Shown: positions 39,311 through 50,723, counted from the first letter of the stretch. The stretch is 64,000 bases of DNA from Mycolicibacterium austroafricanum (GCF_000612725.1 NZ_HG964456.1:427767-491766); one strand, 5' to 3'. A program made the numbers and translations. Notes: generated by a model from the letters alone, not told the origin.

Positions 39311-41796
39311 TGCGCCTTCCGTACAGCTGGCTTCGCGAGCTCGTCGCGGCCGGCGCGCCGGGCTGGGATGTGTCCGCCGAGGAACTTGAGCAGACGCTGA
39401 TCCGCATCGGTCACGAGGTCGAAGAGATCATCCCGGCGGGACCGGTGACGGGGCCGCTGACCATCGGGCGGGTCGTCGAGATCGAAGAGCTCACCGAGTT
39501 CAAGAAGCCGATCCGGGCATGCAAGGTCGACGTCGGCGAGTCGGAGCCGCGTGACATCGTCTGCGGTGCAACGAACTTCGTCGTGGGTGACCTCGTCGTG
39601 GTGGCGCTGCCCGGAGTGGTGCTGCCCGGTGATTTCACCATCGCCACCCGCACGACCTACGGCCGGACCTCCGACGGCATGATCTGCTCGGTCTCGGAGC
39701 TCAACCTCGGCTCCGACCACTCCGGCATCCTGGTGCTGCCGCCGGGCACCGCGGAACCCGGCGATGGGGCCGCCGACGTGCTCGGCCTCGACGACGTGGT
39801 GTTCGATCTCGCGATCACCCCGGACCGCGGCTACTGCCTCTCGGTGCGCGGGATGGCCCGCGAGATCGCCAACGCCTACGACCTGGAGTTCGTCGACCCC
39901 GCCGACGTCGCCCCGCTGCCCGCCGACGGCGAGGCGCTGCCGGTGACCGTCGACCCGGGTACCGGCGTGCAGCGGTTCGGGTTGCGTCCCGTCACCGGAA
40001 TCGACCCGAAGGCCGTGTCGCCGTGGTGGATTCAGCGCAGACTGTTGCTCAGTGGCATCCGTGCGATCTCGCCGGCGGTCGATGTGACCAACTACGTCAT
40101 GCTCGAGCTGGGGCACCCGATGCACGCCCACGACCGCAGCCTCATCACCGGTGGATTCCGGGTGCGCTTCGCCGAACCGGGGGAGAAGGTCGTCACCCTC
40201 GACGACGTCGAACGCACTCTCGATCCCGCCGACGTGCTGATCGTCGACGATGTCGCGACCGCGGCGATCGGTGGCGTGATGGGCGCCGGGACCACCGAGG
40301 TCAGCGACGCCACCACCGACGTGCTGCTGGAGGCGGCCGTCTGGGATCCGGCGGCGGTGTCCCGCACCCAGCGCCGGCTGCGCCTGTACAGCGAGGCCGG
40401 ACGGCGTTACGAGCGCACGGTCGATCCCGCGGTGTCGGTCGCGGCGTTGGACCGGTGCGCCACTCTGCTGGCCGACATCGCAGGCGGCACAGTGGAACCC
40501 ACGCTGACTGACTGGCGGGGTGACCCGCCTCGCGCCGACTGGGCGCAGCCACCGGTCAGCATGCCCGTCGATCTGCCCGACCGCACCGCCGGCGTCGAGT
40601 ACCCGGAGGGCGCGGTGCGTAAGCGGCTGACCCAGATCGGCGCCTCGGTCGTCGTCGACGGTGGCACGGTGACGGCCACCCCACCGAGCTGGCGGCCCGA
40701 CCTCCGTCAGCCCGCCGACCTCGTCGAAGAGGTGATGCGCCTGGAGGGCCTCGACGTGATCCCGTCGGTGCTGCCCGCCGCCCCGGCGGGCCGCGGCCTG
40801 ACGGCCGGCCAGAAACGCCGCCGCGCGGTTGGAAAGTCGTTGGCGCTCAGCGGTTTCGTCGAGATCCTGCCGACGCCGTTCCTGCCGGCGGGAATCTTCG
40901 ACCAGTGGGGCCTCGACGCCGACGATCCGCGCCGGAACACCACGCAGGTGCTCAACCCACTCGAATCCGACAGGCCTCATCTGGCCACCACGCTGCTGCC
41001 CGGTCTGCTGGAAGCGTTGACCCGCAACGTCTCCCGCGGGGCGGTCGACGTTGCGCTGTTCGCCATCGCGCAGGTGGTCGAGCCCACGGCCGAGACCGGG
41101 GCAGTCGAGCGCATCCCCAACGACCGACGACCCACCGACGACGAGATCGCCGCGCTCGACGCGTCGCTGCCTCGCCAGCCCGAGCATGTCGCGGCTGTAC
41201 TGACCGGCCTGCGTGAACCGGCCGGGCCGTGGGGCCGGGGCCGCCCGGTCGAGGCCGCCGACGCGTTCGAGGCTGTGCGGGTGATCGGCCGCGCCGCGGG
41301 CATCGAGTTCACCCTGCGGGCCGGCCGGTATCTGCCGTGGCATCCCGGTCGCTGCGCGGAGATCGTGGTGGGCGACGTCGTCGTCGGCCACGCCGGGCAG
41401 CTGCATCCGGCGGTGGTCGAACGCTCCGGGCTGCCCAAAGGCACCTGCGCCGTGGAACTCGATCTCGACGCCGTGCCGCTGACCGAACGGCTGCCCGCAC
41501 CTGGCGTGTCGCCGTTCCCTGCCGTGTTCCAGGACGTCGCGCTGATCGTCGACGAGGACATCGAGGCGCAGAGCGTCGTCGACGCCGTCCGCGACGGCGC
41601 GGGCGAACTGCTCGAAGACGTCCGGATCTTCGACGTCTACACCGGTCCGCAGATCGGCGACGGACGCAAGTCGTTGGCGTTGGCGCTGCGCTTCCGCGCC
41701 CCCGACCGCACGCTCACCGAGGACGAGGCAAGCGCGGCCAGGGATGCCGCGGTCCGGGAGGCGGCGCGGAGGGTGCACGCGGTGCAGCGTTCGTGA
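39310..41796 (+). CDS. pheT: Phenylalanyl-tRNA synthetase beta subunit
   Basis: The 828-residue subunit has an N-terminal tRNA-binding (EMAP II-like) domain, where IRACKVDVGESEPRDIVCGATN is visible near 60-85 in pieces. Next come the B3/4 editing domain, the B5 domain, a non-catalytic class II core and a C-terminal ferredoxin-fold anticodon-binding domain (SPFPAVFQDVALIV to the end). It binds tRNA-Phe and edits mischarged Tyr. ATG 39310 overlaps the pheS stop by one base, and its own stop overlaps the GNAT gene start in the same TGATG way. Confidence 0.97.
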   Translation: MRLPYSWLRELVAAGAPGWDVSAEELEQTLIRIGHEVEEIIPAGPVTGPLTIGRVVEIEELTEFKKPIRACKVDVGESEPRDIVCGATNFVVGDLVVVALPGVVLPGDFTIATRTTYGRTSDGMICSVSELNLGSDHSGILVLPPGTAEPGDGAADVLGLDDVVFDLAITPDRGYCLSVRGMAREIANAYDLEFVDPADVAPLPADGEALPVTVDPGTGVQRFGLRPVTGIDPKAVSPWWIQRRLLLSGIRAISPAVDVTNYVMLELGHPMHAHDRSLITGGFRVRFAEPGEKVVTLDDVERTLDPADVLIVDDVATAAIGGVMGAGTTEVSDATTDVLLEAAVWDPAAVSRTQRRLRLYSEAGRRYERTVDPAVSVAALDRCATLLADIAGGTVEPTLTDWRGDPPRADWAQPPVSMPVDLPDRTAGVEYPEGAVRKRLTQIGASVVVDGGTVTATPPSWRPDLRQPADLVEEVMRLEGLDVIPSVLPAAPAGRGLTAGQKRRRAVGKSLALSGFVEILPTPFLPAGIFDQWGLDADDPRRNTTQVLNPLESDRPHLATTLLPGLLEALTRNVSRGAVDVALFAIAQVVEPTAETGAVERIPNDRRPTDDEIAALDASLPRQPEHVAAVLTGLREPAGPWGRGRPVEAADAFEAVRVIGRAAGIEFTLRAGRYLPWHPGRCAEIVVGDVVVGHAGQLHPAVVERSGLPKGTCAVELDLDAVPLTERLPAPGVSPFPAVFQDVALIVDEDIEAQSVVDAVRDGAGELLEDVRIFDVYTGPQIGDGRKSLALALRFRAPDRTLTEDEASAARDAAVREAARRVHAVQRS

Positions 41797-42320
41797 TGTC
41801 GATCGCGATCCGTGACGAGCAGGAATCCGACATCGCCGCGATTCGCGCACTCACCCTGCAGGCCTTCGCCGACGTCCCGCAGAGCCGTCAGACCGAGGCT
41901 GCGGTGATCGACGCGCTACGGGCGGCGGGGGCGCTGACGTTGTCCCTGGTGGCGGTCGAGGGTGGCGACATCGTCGGGCACGTGGCCGTGTCGCCGTTGT
42001 CGATCGACGGTGACGCCGGGCCGGGCTGGTACGGCGGTGGTCCGCTGTCGGTGCGGCCCGACCGGCAGCGTGCGGGCATCGGTACGGCGCTGATCCGGGC
42101 GGTCTTCGAGCGGCTCCGCGAGAACGGCGCGCGGGGCGCCGTGGTGGTCGGGGACCCGCGCTACTACGAGAGGTTCGGTTTCCGCCAAGCCACGACCCTG
42201 GCGCTGCCCGACGTTCCGGCCGAGAACCTGCTGGTACTGGCCCTCGACGGCCAGTGTCCCACCGGAACCGTCGCCTTCCATCCGGCGTTCGGCGTCGAGG
42301 ACACCACACCCCCCGCTTAA
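41796..42320 (+). CDS. GNAT family N-acetyltransferase
   Basis: The 174-residue protein fits the GCN5-related acetyltransferase fold of the YhbS type: IRDEQESDIAAIRALTLQAF, the central strand GHVAVSPLSI, the acetyl-CoA loop RPDRQRAGIGTALIR and GDPRYYERFGF. It transfers acetyl groups from acetyl-CoA, but the acceptor is unknown. ATG 41796 overlaps the pheT stop, so it is translated with pheST. It sits directly before the arginine operon, but has no visible arginine-specific feature. Confidence 0.85.
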   Translation: MSIAIRDEQESDIAAIRALTLQAFADVPQSRQTEAAVIDALRAAGALTLSLVAVEGGDIVGHVAVSPLSIDGDAGPGWYGGGPLSVRPDRQRAGIGTALIRAVFERLRENGARGAVVVGDPRYYERFGFRQATTLALPDVPAENLLVLALDGQCPTGTVAFHPAFGVEDTTPPA

Positions 42321-42336
42321 TGAATTTGCGGCTTAG

Positions 42337-42350
42337 TGCATAACCATGCA
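42337..42350. promoter_or_regulatory. Candidate ARG box (ArgR operator) upstream of argC
   Basis: TGCAT-AACC-ATGCA is a perfect inverted repeat 11 bases before the argC ATG and matches the TGCAT-type half-sites of actinobacterial ARG boxes as I recall them. The operon encodes its own ArgR at 47567, so arginine-dependent repression from this site is likely. Confidence 0.6.
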
Positions 42351-42361
42351 AGGATCGGGAT

Positions 42362-43396
42362 ATGACATCCGTCGCAGTGGCCGGGGCCAGCGGTTACGCC
42401 GGGGGAGAGATCCTGCGTCTGCTCCTCGGGCATCCGGCCTACACCGACGGCAGGCTGACCATCGGCGCGTTGACGGCCGCGGCCAGTGCCGGATCCGCCC
42501 TTGCCGAACATCACCCGCATCTGCTGCCGCTGGCCGATCGCACGCTGGAACCGACGGAGCTCGACGTGCTGGCGGGCCACGATGTGGTCTTCCTCGGCCT
42601 GCCGCACGGCCATTCGGCCGCCCTGGCCGAGCAGCTCGGTCCCGACGTCCTGGTCATCGATTGCGGGGCGGACTTCCGGCTGACCGACGCCGAGGACTGG
42701 CGGCGCTTCTACGGCTCGGAGCACGCGGGCAGCTGGCCCTACGGCCTGCCCGAACTCCCGGGCGGACGTGACCGGCTCCGGGAGGCCAGGCGGATCGCCG
42801 TGCCCGGTTGTTACCCCACCGCGGCGCTGCTGGCGCTGTGGCCGGCGCTGGCCGAGGGTTTGGTCGAGCCTGCCGTCACCGTTGTCGCTGTCAGCGGCAC
42901 CTCCGGTGCGGGCAAGTCGGCCAAGGTCGACCTGCTGGGATCCGAGGTCATCGGATCGGCACGCGCGTACAACATCGGCGGCAAGCACCGGCACACCCCG
43001 GAGATCGCCCAGGGCCTGCGCGCGGTGACCGGCGGCGACGTCACGGTGTCGTTCACCCCCGTGTTGATCCCCACCTCGCGCGGAATCCTGGCGACGTGCA
43101 CGGCACGCACCGACGCAACCGTGTCGCAGCTGCGTGCTGCCTACGAAAAGGTCTACACCGACGAGCCTTTCGTCTATCTGCTGCCCGAGGGGCAGCTGCC
43201 CAAGACGGGGGCGGTCATCGGCAGCAATGCCGCCCAGCTCGCCATCGCGGTCGACGAGGACGCCTCGACGTTCGTCGCGATCGCGGCCATCGACAATCTC
43301 GTGAAGGGAACCGGAGGAGCCGCAGTGCAGTCGATGAACCTCGCCCTGGGCTGGCCCGAGACCGACGGGCTTTCGATCGTGGGGGTGGCCCCGTGA
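42362..43396 (+). CDS. argC: N-acetyl-gamma-glutamyl-phosphate reductase
   Basis: ArgC reduces N-acetylglutamyl phosphate to the semialdehyde with NADPH (third step of arginine synthesis). The 344-residue protein has the dinucleotide motif VAVAGASGYAGGE near residues 3-15 and the catalytic cysteine Cys150 in AVPGCYPTAALL. ATG 42362 follows AAGGATCGGGAT and an ARG box. The stop overlaps the argJ GTG (GTGA). First gene of argCJBDFRGH. Confidence 0.97.
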   Translation: MTSVAVAGASGYAGGEILRLLLGHPAYTDGRLTIGALTAAASAGSALAEHHPHLLPLADRTLEPTELDVLAGHDVVFLGLPHGHSAALAEQLGPDVLVIDCGADFRLTDAEDWRRFYGSEHAGSWPYGLPELPGGRDRLREARRIAVPGCYPTAALLALWPALAEGLVEPAVTVVAVSGTSGAGKSAKVDLLGSEVIGSARAYNIGGKHRHTPEIAQGLRAVTGGDVTVSFTPVLIPTSRGILATCTARTDATVSQLRAAYEKVYTDEPFVYLLPEGQLPKTGAVIGSNAAQLAIAVDEDASTFVAIAAIDNLVKGTGGAAVQSMNLALGWPETDGLSIVGVAP

Positions 43397-44585
43397 CCCG
43401 GCTGTTGCGCACCCAGGGCGTCACCGCGCCCGCCGGATTCCGGGCCACCGGCATCGCGGCGGGCATCAAGGCCTCCGGCAAGCTGGATCTCGCGCTGGTG
43501 TTCAACGAGGGCCCCGATTACGCGGCGGCCGGCGTGTTCACCCGCAACAAGGTCAAGGCCGCGCCGGTGCTGTGGTCGCAACAGGTGCTCACCACCGGTC
43601 GGCTGCGGGCGGTGATCCTGAACTCCGGTGGTGCCAACGCGTGCACCGGTCCCGGCGGTTTCCAGGACACCCACGCCACCGCCGAGGCGGTCGCGGCCGC
43701 ACTGTCGGACTGGGGCACCGAAACCGGTGCCATCGAGGTCGCCGTCTGCTCCACCGGGCTGATCGGCGACCGCCTCCCGATGGACAAGGTGCTGGCCGGC
43801 GTGCAGGAGATCGTGCACGAGATGGCCGGCGGCCTGACCGGCGGCGAGGAGGCCGCGCGGGCCATCATGACCACCGACACGGTGCCCAAACAGGCTGCGC
43901 TGCACCACGACGACAAGTGGACGGTCGGCGGGATGGCCAAGGGCGCGGGCATGCTGGCCCCGTCCCTGGCGACGATGCTCACCGTGATCACCACCGACGC
44001 CGTCGCAGGCCCGGAGGCGCTGGACCACGCGCTGCGGTCCGCGGCGGCCCGCACCTTCGACCGCCTCGACATCGACGGCAGCTGCTCGACCAACGACACT
44101 GTGCTGCTGCTGTCGTCCGGGGCCAGCGAGGTGGCCCCCAGCCAGCAGGACCTCGATGACGCCGTCTACCGGGTCTGTGATGACCTGTGCACCCAGTTGC
44201 AGGCCGACGCCGAGGGCGTGACCAAGCGGGTGCAGGTGACCGTCACCGGCGCCGCCGACGAGGACGACGCGCTGACCGCCGCGCGGGTGATCGCCCGCGA
44301 CAGCCTGGTCAAGACCGCGCTGTTCGGTTCCGACCCGAACTGGGGACGCGTGTTGGCGGCCGTCGGCATGGCCCCGGTCAAGCTCGACGCCGATCGGATC
44401 ACCGTGTCCTTCAACGGTTTCCCGGTGTGCGTTGACAGCGTCGGGGTCCCGGGGGCCCGTGAGGTGGACCTGTCCGGCGAGGACGTCACGGTCGTCGTCG
44501 ACCTCGGCGTGGGGTCGGGGTCTGCCTCGATCCGCACCACCGACCTGTCCCACGCGTACGTCGAAGAGAATTCCGCGTACAGCTC

Positions 44586-44589
<4 letters not shown>
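43393..44589 (+). CDS. argJ: Bifunctional glutamate/ornithine N-acetyltransferase
   Basis: ArgJ moves the acetyl group from N-acetylornithine to glutamate, closing the acetyl cycle; some versions also use acetyl-CoA. The 398-residue proenzyme has the self-cleavage and nucleophile region KGAGMLAPSLATMLTVITTDA, where the threonine after ATML's alanine is the nucleophile. It also has NSGGANACTG and the C-terminal SDPNWGRVLAAVG. GTG 43393 overlaps the argC stop, and argB overlaps its end by four bases. Confidence 0.96.
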
Positions 44590-45457
<868 letters not shown>

Positions 45458-45461
<4 letters not shown>

Positions 45462-46630
45462 CAGAACTGCTGAACCGCTGGTCGGCGGTGATGATGAACA
45501 ACTACGGCACACCGCCGTTGGCGCTCGCCGGCGGTGACGGCGCCGTGGTCACCGACGTGGACGGCAAGGCCTACCTCGACCTGCTCGGCGGGATCGCCGT
45601 CAACGTGCTCGGCCACCGTCACCCCGCGGTGATCGAGGCGGTGACCCGCCAGATGAACACGCTCGGGCACACCTCGAACCTGTATGCCACCGAACCCGGT
45701 GTCGCACTGGCCGAATCGCTCGTCGGGCTCCTCGGCGCGCCAGCCAAGGCGTTCTTCTGCAACTCCGGCACCGAAGCCAACGAGGCCGCGTTCAAGATCA
45801 CCAGACTCACCGGCCGGACGAAAGTCGTTGCCGCCGAAGGGGCCTTCCACGGCCGCACGATGGGTTCGTTGGCGCTGACGGGTCAGCCGTCGAAGCGGGC
45901 CCCGTTCGAGCCGCTGCCCGGTGGCGTCACCCACGTCCCCTACGGCGATATCGACGAACTGCGTCGCGTCGTCGATGACCAGACCGCGGCGGTGTTCCTC
46001 GAACCGATCATGGGGGAGGGCGGCGTCGTCGTCCCCCCTGCCGGTTATCTGGTGGCGGCGCGGGAGATCACCGCCGCGAACGGCGCGCTGCTGGTCCTCG
46101 ACGAGGTGCAGACCGGGGTCGGCCGGACTGGAGCGTTCTATGCCCACCAGCACGACGGCATCACCCCCGACATCGTCACGCTCGCCAAGGGTCTCGGTGG
46201 CGGGCTGCCGATCGGCGCGTGCCTGGCCATCGGCGACACCGCGGACCTGCTCACCCCCGGACTGCACGGCAGCACGTTCGGTGGCAACCCGGTATGCACC
46301 GCCGCGGCGTTGGCGGTGCTGAAGGTGCTGGCCGACGAAGGCCTCGTGGAGCGTGCCGACGTGCTCGGCAAGACGATCGCCCACGGCGTCGAGTCGCTGG
46401 GCCATCCGCTCGTCGACCACGTCCGCGGCCGCGGGCTGCTTCGCGGCATCGTGCTCACCGCCGACGCCGCCAAGCCCGTCGAAACCGCGGCGCGCGAAGC
46501 GGGTTTCCTGGTCAATGCCGCAGCACCCGCGATCGTCCGGCTGGCCCCGCCGCTGGTGATCACCGAGGCTCAGGTGGAGACGTTCCTGTCGGCGCTGCCG
46601 GCCATTCTGGATAAGGCGGCGCAGTCATGA
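45458..46630 (+). CDS. argD: Acetylornithine aminotransferase
   Basis: ArgD transfers the amino group from glutamate to N-acetylglutamate semialdehyde using PLP. The 390-residue class III aminotransferase has NSGTEANEAAFK, LVLDEVQTGVGRTG and the PLP lysine in TLAKGLGGGLPIGA. It may also act in lysine synthesis as N-succinyl-DAP aminotransferase (family knowledge). GTG 45458 overlaps the argB stop and the end overlaps argF (ATGA). Confidence 0.96.
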
Positions 46631-47550
46631 CCCGGCACTTCCTGCGCGACGACGACCTCTCACCCGAGGAGCAGGCCGAGGTGTTGGCGCTGGCCGCCGA
46701 CCTCAAGAAGGACCGCTTCAGCCGCCGCCCGCTGGAGGGCCCGCGCGGGGTGGCGGTGATCTTCGAGAAGAACTCCACCCGCACCCGGTTCTCCTTCGAG
46801 ATGGGCATCGCCGAACTCGGTGGCCACGCTGTGGTCGTCGACGGCCGCAGCACCCAACTGGGTCGTGAGGAGACCCTGGAAGACACCGGCCAGGTGCTGT
46901 CCCGCTATGTCGACGCCATCGTGTGGCGCACCTTCGCCCAGGAGCGGCTGACCGCGATGGCGTCCGGCTCGACGGTCCCGATCATCAACGCGCTGTCCGA
47001 CGAGTTCCACCCGTGCCAGGTGCTGGCCGATCTGCAGACGCTCGCCGAACGCAAGGGTGACCTGAAAGGGTTGCGGCTGACCTACTTCGGTGACGGCGCC
47101 AACAACATGGCGCACTCCCTGATGCTCGGCGGGGTCACCGCGGGCATCCACGTCACCATCGCCGCCCCGCGTGGCTTCGAACCGCACCCGATGTTCGTCG
47201 CCGCGGCCGAGACGCGGGCGCACCGGACCGGCGCCACCGTCACACTGACCGACGATCCGGTGCGCGCGGCCGACGGTGTCGACGTGCTGGTCACCGACAC
47301 GTGGACGTCGATGGGGCAGGAGAACGACGGGCTCGACCGGGTGCGACCGTTCCGCCCGTTCCAGGTCAACGCCGATATGTTGGCCCACGCGGACTCCGAA
47401 GCCGTTGTGCTGCATTGCCTTCCGGCGCACCGCGGACACGAGATCACCGACGACGTGATCGACGGGCCGCAGAGCGCGGTGTGGGACGAGGCCGAGAACC
47501 GGTTGCACGCACAGAAGGCGTTGCTGGCATGGCTGCTCGAGCGGGCATGA
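46627..47550 (+). CDS. argF: Ornithine carbamoyltransferase
   Basis: ArgF makes citrulline from ornithine and carbamoyl phosphate. The 307-residue protein carries the carbamoyl-phosphate motif STRTRFSFE, HPCQVLADLQT and the ornithine-site HCLPAHRGHE. ATG 46627 overlaps the argD stop. argR begins 17 bases after the stop. Confidence 0.97.
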   Translation: MTRHFLRDDDLSPEEQAEVLALAADLKKDRFSRRPLEGPRGVAVIFEKNSTRTRFSFEMGIAELGGHAVVVDGRSTQLGREETLEDTGQVLSRYVDAIVWRTFAQERLTAMASGSTVPIINALSDEFHPCQVLADLQTLAERKGDLKGLRLTYFGDGANNMAHSLMLGGVTAGIHVTIAAPRGFEPHPMFVAAAETRAHRTGATVTLTDDPVRAADGVDVLVTDTWTSMGQENDGLDRVRPFRPFQVNADMLAHADSEAVVLHCLPAHRGHEITDDVIDGPQSAVWDEAENRLHAQKALLAWLLERA

Positions 47551-47566
47551 CCCCGGGAGTCGAGCA

Positions 47567-48052
47567 ATGACTGCCGCCAGCACCCGCGCCGGCAGGCAGG
47601 CCCGCATCATCGCGTTGCTGTCGACGCAGTCCGTGCGCAGCCAGGGTGAGTTGGCTGCGCTGTTGGCCGACGAGGGCATCGACGTGACGCAGGCGACGCT
47701 GTCGCGCGATCTGGAGGAACTCGGTGCAGTCAAGCTCCGCGGCGCCGACGGCGGTGTCGGCGCCTACATCGTTCCCGAGGACGGCAGCCCGGTGCGCGGT
47801 GTCGCGGGTGGCACCGAACGTGTGACACGGCTTCTCGGGGACCTGCTGGTCTCCACCGATTCCAGCGGCAACCTGGCCGTGCTGCGCACACCCCCGGGTG
47901 CCGCCCACTACCTGGCCAGCGCGCTCGACCGTGCCGCCCTGCCGTATGTGGTCGGCACCGTCGCCGGTGACGACACCATCCTCGTCATCGCCAGGGAACC
48001 GATGACCGGCGCCGAGCTCGCCGTCACCATCGAGAATCTCTCCAAAGCCTGA
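47567..48052 (+). CDS. argR: Arginine repressor
   Basis: ArgR is the hexameric arginine-binding repressor of arginine genes. The 161-residue protein has an N-terminal winged helix (RQARIIALLSTQSVRSQGEL and TQATLSRDLEELGAVK) and a C-terminal arginine-binding domain ending GTVAGDDTILVIAREP with the conserved acidic pair. It is placed between argF and argG as in other mycobacteria. Its probable operator is the palindrome at 42337. Confidence 0.96.
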   Translation: MTAASTRAGRQARIIALLSTQSVRSQGELAALLADEGIDVTQATLSRDLEELGAVKLRGADGGVGAYIVPEDGSPVRGVAGGTERVTRLLGDLLVSTDSSGNLAVLRTPPGAAHYLASALDRAALPYVVGTVAGDDTILVIAREPMTGAELAVTIENLSKA

Positions 48053-48079
48053 AGTACCCCAAGAAGAAGGAGTTTCGTT

Positions 48080-49282
48080 ATGTCCGAGCGCGTCATCCTC
48101 GCGTATTCCGGCGGTCTGGACACCTCGGTGGCCATCAGCTGGATCGGCAAGGAGACCGGTAGTGAGGTGGTCGCGGTCGCCATCGACCTCGGGCAGGGTG
48201 GCGAGGACATGGAAGTCGTGCGCCAGCGCGCCCTGGACTGCGGCGCCGTCGAGGCCGTCGTCGTCGACGCCCGCGACGAGTTCGCCGAGCAGTACTGCCT
48301 GCCCGCCATCAAGTCCAACGCCCTCTACATGGACCGCTATCCGCTGGTGTCGGCGCTGAGCCGACCGCTGATCGTCAAGCACCTCGTCGACGCCGCGCGG
48401 GAGCACGGCGGCGGCGTCGTCGCTCACGGCTGCACCGGCAAGGGCAACGACCAGGTTCGCTTCGAGGTCGGGTTCGCCTCGCTGGCACCCGATCTCAAGG
48501 TTCTCGCACCCGTGCGCGACTACGCATGGACCCGCGAGAAGGCCATCGCATTCGCCGAGGAGAACGCGATCCCGATCAACGTCACCAAGCGCTCACCGTT
48601 CTCCATCGACCAGAACGTCTGGGGCCGTGCGGTCGAGACGGGCTTCCTGGAGCACCTGTGGAACGCGCCCACCAAGGACGTCTACGACTACACCGAGGAC
48701 CCGACCCTCAACTGGAGCAGCCCGGACGAGGTGATCATCGGTTTCGACAAGGGTGTGCCGGTCTCCATCGATGGCAAACCGGTCACCGTGCTGCAGGCGA
48801 TCGAGCAGCTCAACGCACGCGCCGGCGCCCAGGGTGTGGGTCGTCTCGACGTCGTCGAGGACCGACTGGTCGGCATCAAGAGCCGTGAGATCTACGAGGC
48901 CCCCGGCGCCATGGTGCTCATCACCGCCCACACCGAACTCGAACACGTCACGCTGGAGCGTGAACTCGGCCGGTTCAAGCGCACCACCGACCAGAAGTGG
49001 GGCGAGCTGGTCTATGACGGCCTGTGGTTCTCCCCGCTGAAGACCGCGCTCGAGTCGTTCGTGGCCAACACCCAGGAGCACGTCACCGGTGAGATCCGGC
49101 TGGTGCTGCACGGCGGGCACATCGCGGTCAACGGACGCCGAAGCCAGGAATCCCTGTACGACTTCAACCTCGCCACCTACGACGAGGGCGACACCTTCGA
49201 CCAGTCCGCGGCCAAGGGGTTCGTGCACGTGCACGGCCTGTCGTCGAGCCTGTCGGCGCGCCGGGACCTGGCGGGGAAGTGA
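48080..49282 (+). CDS. argG: Argininosuccinate synthase
   Basis: ArgG joins citrulline and aspartate with ATP. The 400-residue protein has the PP-loop AYSGGLDTSVAISW at residues 8-21, GCTGKGNDQVRFE and SPFSIDQNVWGRAVE. ATG 48080 follows AAGAAGGAG by seven bases, the clearest ribosome binding site in the operon, after a 27-base gap from argR. argH starts 28 bases downstream. Confidence 0.97.
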   Translation: MSERVILAYSGGLDTSVAISWIGKETGSEVVAVAIDLGQGGEDMEVVRQRALDCGAVEAVVVDARDEFAEQYCLPAIKSNALYMDRYPLVSALSRPLIVKHLVDAAREHGGGVVAHGCTGKGNDQVRFEVGFASLAPDLKVLAPVRDYAWTREKAIAFAEENAIPINVTKRSPFSIDQNVWGRAVETGFLEHLWNAPTKDVYDYTEDPTLNWSSPDEVIIGFDKGVPVSIDGKPVTVLQAIEQLNARAGAQGVGRLDVVEDRLVGIKSREIYEAPGAMVLITAHTELEHVTLERELGRFKRTTDQKWGELVYDGLWFSPLKTALESFVANTQEHVTGEIRLVLHGGHIAVNGRRSQESLYDFNLATYDEGDTFDQSAAKGFVHVHGLSSSLSARRDLAGK

Positions 49283-49310
49283 CCCCGGCTCGCCGGATTA
49301 AGGTGACCAC

Positions 49311-50723
49311 ATGAGTACCAACGAGGGTTCGCTGTGGGGCGGCCGGTTCGCCGACGGTCCCGCGGACGCCCTTGCCGCACTGAGCAAGTCGACGCACTTC
49401 GACTGGGTGCTTGCCCCGTATGACGTGGTGGCGTCGAAAGCCCATGCCCGCGTGCTGTTCCGGGCCGGGCTGCTGACCGAAGAGCAGCGTGACGGTCTGC
49501 TCGCCGGACTGGACAGCCTGGGCTCCGACGTCGCCGACGGCAGCTTCGGCCCGCTGGTCTCCGACGAGGATGTGCACGGCGCACTCGAGCGTGGTCTGAT
49601 CGACCGCGTCGGCGCCGACCTGGGCGGACGCCTGCGCGCGGGGCGGTCCCGCAACGATCAGGTGGCCACGCTGTTCCGGTTGTGGCTGCGTGACGCGATC
49701 CGCCGGGTCGCCGACGGCGTGCTGGAGGTGGTCGCAGCGCTGGCCACCCAGGCGGCGGCCCATCCCACCGCGATCATGCCCGGTAAGACGCACCTGCAGT
49801 CGGCGCAGCCGGTCCTGCTGGCGCACCACCTGCTCGCGCATGCACACCCGCTGCTGCGCGATGTCGACCGGCTCGCCGACTTCGACAAGCGGGCCGCGGT
49901 GTCGCCCTACGGATCCGGGGCGCTCGCCGGCTCCTCGCTGGGACTCGACCCCGATGCGATCGCCGAGGAACTGGGTTTCGCGGCCGCTGCCGACAATTCC
50001 ATCGACGCCACCGCGTCACGGGATTTCGCGGCCGAGGCGGCGTTCGTCTTCTCGATGATCGGCGTCGACCTGTCGCGGCTGGCGGAGGACATCATCCTCT
50101 GGAGCACAACGGAATTCGGCTATGTCACCCTCCACGACGCGTGGTCGACGGGCAGTTCGATCATGCCGCAGAAGAAGAACCCCGACATCGCCGAGCTGGC
50201 GCGGGGCAAGTCAGGCAGGCTGATCGGCAACCTCGCGGGACTGCTGGCCACGCTGAAGGCGCAACCGCTGGCGTACAACCGCGACCTGCAGGAGGACAAG
50301 GAACCGGTCTTCGACTCGGTGGCCCAACTGGAGTTGCTGCTGCCCGCGATGGCCGGTCTGGTCGGCACGCTGCGGTTCGACGTCGACCGGATGGCCGAAC
50401 TCGCGCCGCTGGGCTACACGCTGGCCACCGATGTCGCCGAATGGCTGGTGCGACGCGGTGTCCCGTTCCGGGTGGCGCACGAGGCCGCCGGTGCGGCGGT
50501 GCGCGCCGCCGAAGCCCGCGGGATCGGCCTGGAGGATCTCGCCGACGCCGAGCTGACCGGTATCCATCCCCAGCTGACCGCCGACGTGCGCGAGGTGCTG
50601 ACCACCGAGGGCTCGGTCAACTCGCGCGACGCGCGCGGGGGCACCGCGCCGACCCAGGTGGCCAGGCAGCTGAGCGCGGTGCGCGACACCTCCGAGCGCT
50701 TCAGGGTCCGGCTGCGCCGCTAG
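49311..50723 (+). CDS. argH: Argininosuccinate lyase
   Basis: ArgH splits argininosuccinate into arginine and fumarate. The 470-residue fumarase-superfamily protein starts SLWGGRFADGPADALAAL and shows RSRNDQVATLFRLW, and the signature loop SSIMPQKKNPD with the catalytic serine. ATG 49311 follows AAGGTGA. The TAG stop (50721-50723) is part of TAGCAT, the likely -10 of the next gene, marking the end of the arginine operon. Confidence 0.97.
   Translation: MSTNEGSLWGGRFADGPADALAALSKSTHFDWVLAPYDVVASKAHARVLFRAGLLTEEQRDGLLAGLDSLGSDVADGSFGPLVSDEDVHGALERGLIDRVGADLGGRLRAGRSRNDQVATLFRLWLRDAIRRVADGVLEVVAALATQAAAHPTAIMPGKTHLQSAQPVLLAHHLLAHAHPLLRDVDRLADFDKRAAVSPYGSGALAGSSLGLDPDAIAEELGFAAAADNSIDATASRDFAAEAAFVFSMIGVDLSRLAEDIILWSTTEFGYVTLHDAWSTGSSIMPQKKNPDIAELARGKSGRLIGNLAGLLATLKAQPLAYNRDLQEDKEPVFDSVAQLELLLPAMAGLVGTLRFDVDRMAELAPLGYTLATDVAEWLVRRGVPFRVAHEAAGAAVRAAEARGIGLEDLADAELTGIHPQLTADVREVLTTEGSVNSRDARGGTAPTQVARQLSAVRDTSERFRVRLRR

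Noticed and set aside
39184..41850. An 888-residue minus-strand open frame opposite pheT
   Set aside because: It is antisense to a fully conserved pheT and carries no recognisable motif.
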